Shown here: positions 5,786 to 6,685 of the stretch, piece by piece
Position numbering within the stretch: position 1 is the first letter of the stretch
Layout of the letters: every line of letters starts with the position of its first letter
Source: Planctomycetales bacterium
GTDB lineage: Bacteria; Planctomycetota; Planctomycetia; Planctomycetales; Planctomycetaceae
Assembly (NCBI GenBank): GCA_020050375.1
Contig: JAGVKR010000463.1
Coordinates: forward strand, 1 to 6,685
Length of the DNA: 6,685 nt
Direction of reading: 5' to 3'
Position numbers and translations under genes: made by a program
Notes under the pieces: model-generated
Told to the model about the DNA's origin: nothing
The model's database searches: none
What the model saw: only the letters and a program-made list of their open reading frames with translations

Positions 5786-5813
5786 ATTATAGGGAACGGC
5801 TAACCTGTCGCAA
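5786..5813 (-). promoter_or_regulatory. Sigma70-type promoter upstream of nuoI
   Basis: On the minus strand TATAAT (complement of 5786-5791) is a perfect -10 box. TTGCGA (complement of 5808-5813) matches four of six -35 consensus positions, with a 16-base spacer. Transcription would begin near 5779, giving a leader of about 38 bases before nuoI. It lies in the 115-base gap after the trpD stop, so nuoI and the genes behind it probably do not depend on trpD transcription. Confidence 0.6.
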
Positions 5814-5856
5814 GGGAACGCGCTTCGGACCGGGTTTCGATTCCCGGAGTTGAGAA

Positions 5857-6685
5857 TCAGTCTTTTTCCGCAAGCCGCTGCGTCATCTCGACCAGCTTCG
5901 CCAATAGCTCACGCACGCCCCCCGCGTCGATCGCCGCCGTGGCCAACTGGACTCCCTCCCGTGGGGTGCCAACTTTCACCGCGGCCAGCAGGGCCGCGGC
6001 CGCATTGGCCAGCACGATGTTTCGCGCGGGGCCGGTTTGACCGGCAAACACGCCGCGGAGCACGGCGGCGCTTTCGGCTGGAGACTGAACCTGCAATTCT
6101 TCGGCCCGGCATTCCGGAAGGCCGAATGAGTCGGCTGTCCATTGCTGTTCGACGATTTGGGCGCCGGTCACTTCAAAGGCGGTCGTCACCCCCCACAGGC
6201 TGACTTCATCGAGTTGATCGGCGCCGCACACGACATAGGCATGCTTGCGGCCGAGCTCCGCCAGGGCCCGTGCCAGCCGATGGGCCGTTTCCTTTCGCCC
6301 GGCGCCGATCAACTGGAAGCTCGCGCGGGCGGGATTTGTCAGCGGCCCCAGCAGGTTGAAGATCGTGCGAAACCGCAATTGCTTGCGGACGGGAGCCACG
6401 TTCTTCATCGCGCTATGGAACAGTGGGGCGAAACAGAATCCGATGTTCAATTCGTCGAGGCACTGGGCCACCTGGTCGGGGGAGAGGCTGATGTTGACCC
6501 CCAATTGCTCGAGCACGTCGGCCGAGCCGCTGGTGCTGGAGACCCCTCGGTTTCCATGTTTGGGAACCGGCACGCCGCACGCGGCGACGACGAACGCGGC
6601 CGCCGTGCTGATATTGAACGTATGCAACTGGTCTCCGCCGGTGCCGCACGTGTCGAGCAATCCCGAGTGGCGCGACTTGATCAGC
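5857..6685 (-). CDS. trpD: Anthranilate phosphoribosyltransferase, 5' end outside the window
   Basis: The second step of tryptophan synthesis: anthranilate plus PRPP gives phosphoribosyl-anthranilate, in the cytoplasm. About 276 codons are present out of roughly 340; the N-terminal helical domain lies past the window edge. Seen, in order: DTCGTGGD (the glycine-rich PRPP loop) only a few residues from the edge, [56 protein letters not shown], and LDEVSL with the acidic pair that binds magnesium. The catalytic region looks intact and ends normally (...LAEKD). A TTG at 6658-6660 is not the start: the frame stays open to the edge with LIKSRHSGL before it, and the PRPP loop needs the missing domain. 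No strong terminator is seen after the stop. No other trp gene is visible. Confidence 0.95.
   Translation of the reverse strand, partial: LIKSRHSGLLDTCGTGGDQLHTFNISTAAAFVVAACGVPVPKHGNRGVSSTSGSADVLEQLGVNISLSPDQVAQCLDELNIGFCFAPLFHSAMKNVAPVRKQLRFRTIFNLLGPLTNPARASFQLIGAGRKETAHRLARALAELGRKHAYVVCGADQLDEVSLWGVTTAFEVTGAQIVEQQWTADSFGLPECRAEELQVQSPAESAAVLRGVFAGQTGPARNIVLANAAAALLAAVKVGTPREGVQLATAAIDAGGVRELLAKLVEMTQRLAEKD

Noticed and set aside
5830..5847. CCGGG-TTTCGATT-CCCGG, resembling a tRNA T-arm
   Set aside because: The loop is eight bases instead of seven and no acceptor, D or anticodon stem can be found around it. At most a tRNA remnant; more likely chance or a weak trpD 3' hairpin.
6658..6660. 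TTG as the start codon of trpD
   Set aside because: The frame stays open to the window edge and the PRPP-binding loop follows at once, so the N-terminal domain must lie outside the window.

Overview
The window reads as a stretch of ordinary housekeeping chromosome from a GC-rich bacterium, most probably a planctomycete of the Pirellula type. That placement is inference from three things: a dispersed, interrupted complex I (nuo) cluster, a DUF2203 gene beside it, and many short perfect palindromes in the gaps. No 16S gene or other decisive marker is present. Almost everything is coded on the minus strand; only one small membrane-protein gene is on the plus strand.

Layout from left to right: a small two-helix membrane protein (63-317, +); a 341-base non-coding zone with several hairpins (318-658); then, all on the minus strand, a CoA-binding-domain protein (659-1036), a spacer holding an imperfect purine-rich inverted repeat, a secreted alpha/beta-hydrolase (1181-2023), a 26-bp perfect inverted repeat built from two palindromes, nuoD (2107-3345), nuoC (3355-3885), a 157-base gap holding two more palindromes, nuoA (4043-4618), a DUF2203 gene (4627-5103), nuoI (5196-5741), a good sigma70-type promoter, and the 3' part of trpD (5857 to the window edge).

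In the direction of transcription the order is trpD, then promoter-nuoI-DUF2203-nuoA-(palindromes)-nuoC-nuoD, then the hydrolase and the CoA-binding gene. NuoA belongs to the membrane arm of NADH:quinone oxidoreductase, and NuoI, NuoC and NuoD to its connecting/peripheral arm. The canonical NuoB, which carries cluster N2 and normally lies between nuoA and nuoC, is absent here, as are the NADH-module and most membrane-arm genes. The rest of complex I must therefore be coded elsewhere. trpD (tryptophan synthesis) is an unrelated upstream neighbour.

I see no CRISPR array, transposase, phage gene, tRNA, rRNA or clear new defence-like system. The points of interest are the gene order of the nuo cluster, the DUF2203 gene apparently coupled to nuoA, the enlarged NuoA, the atypical catalytic residues of the hydrolase, and a family of REP-like palindromes.
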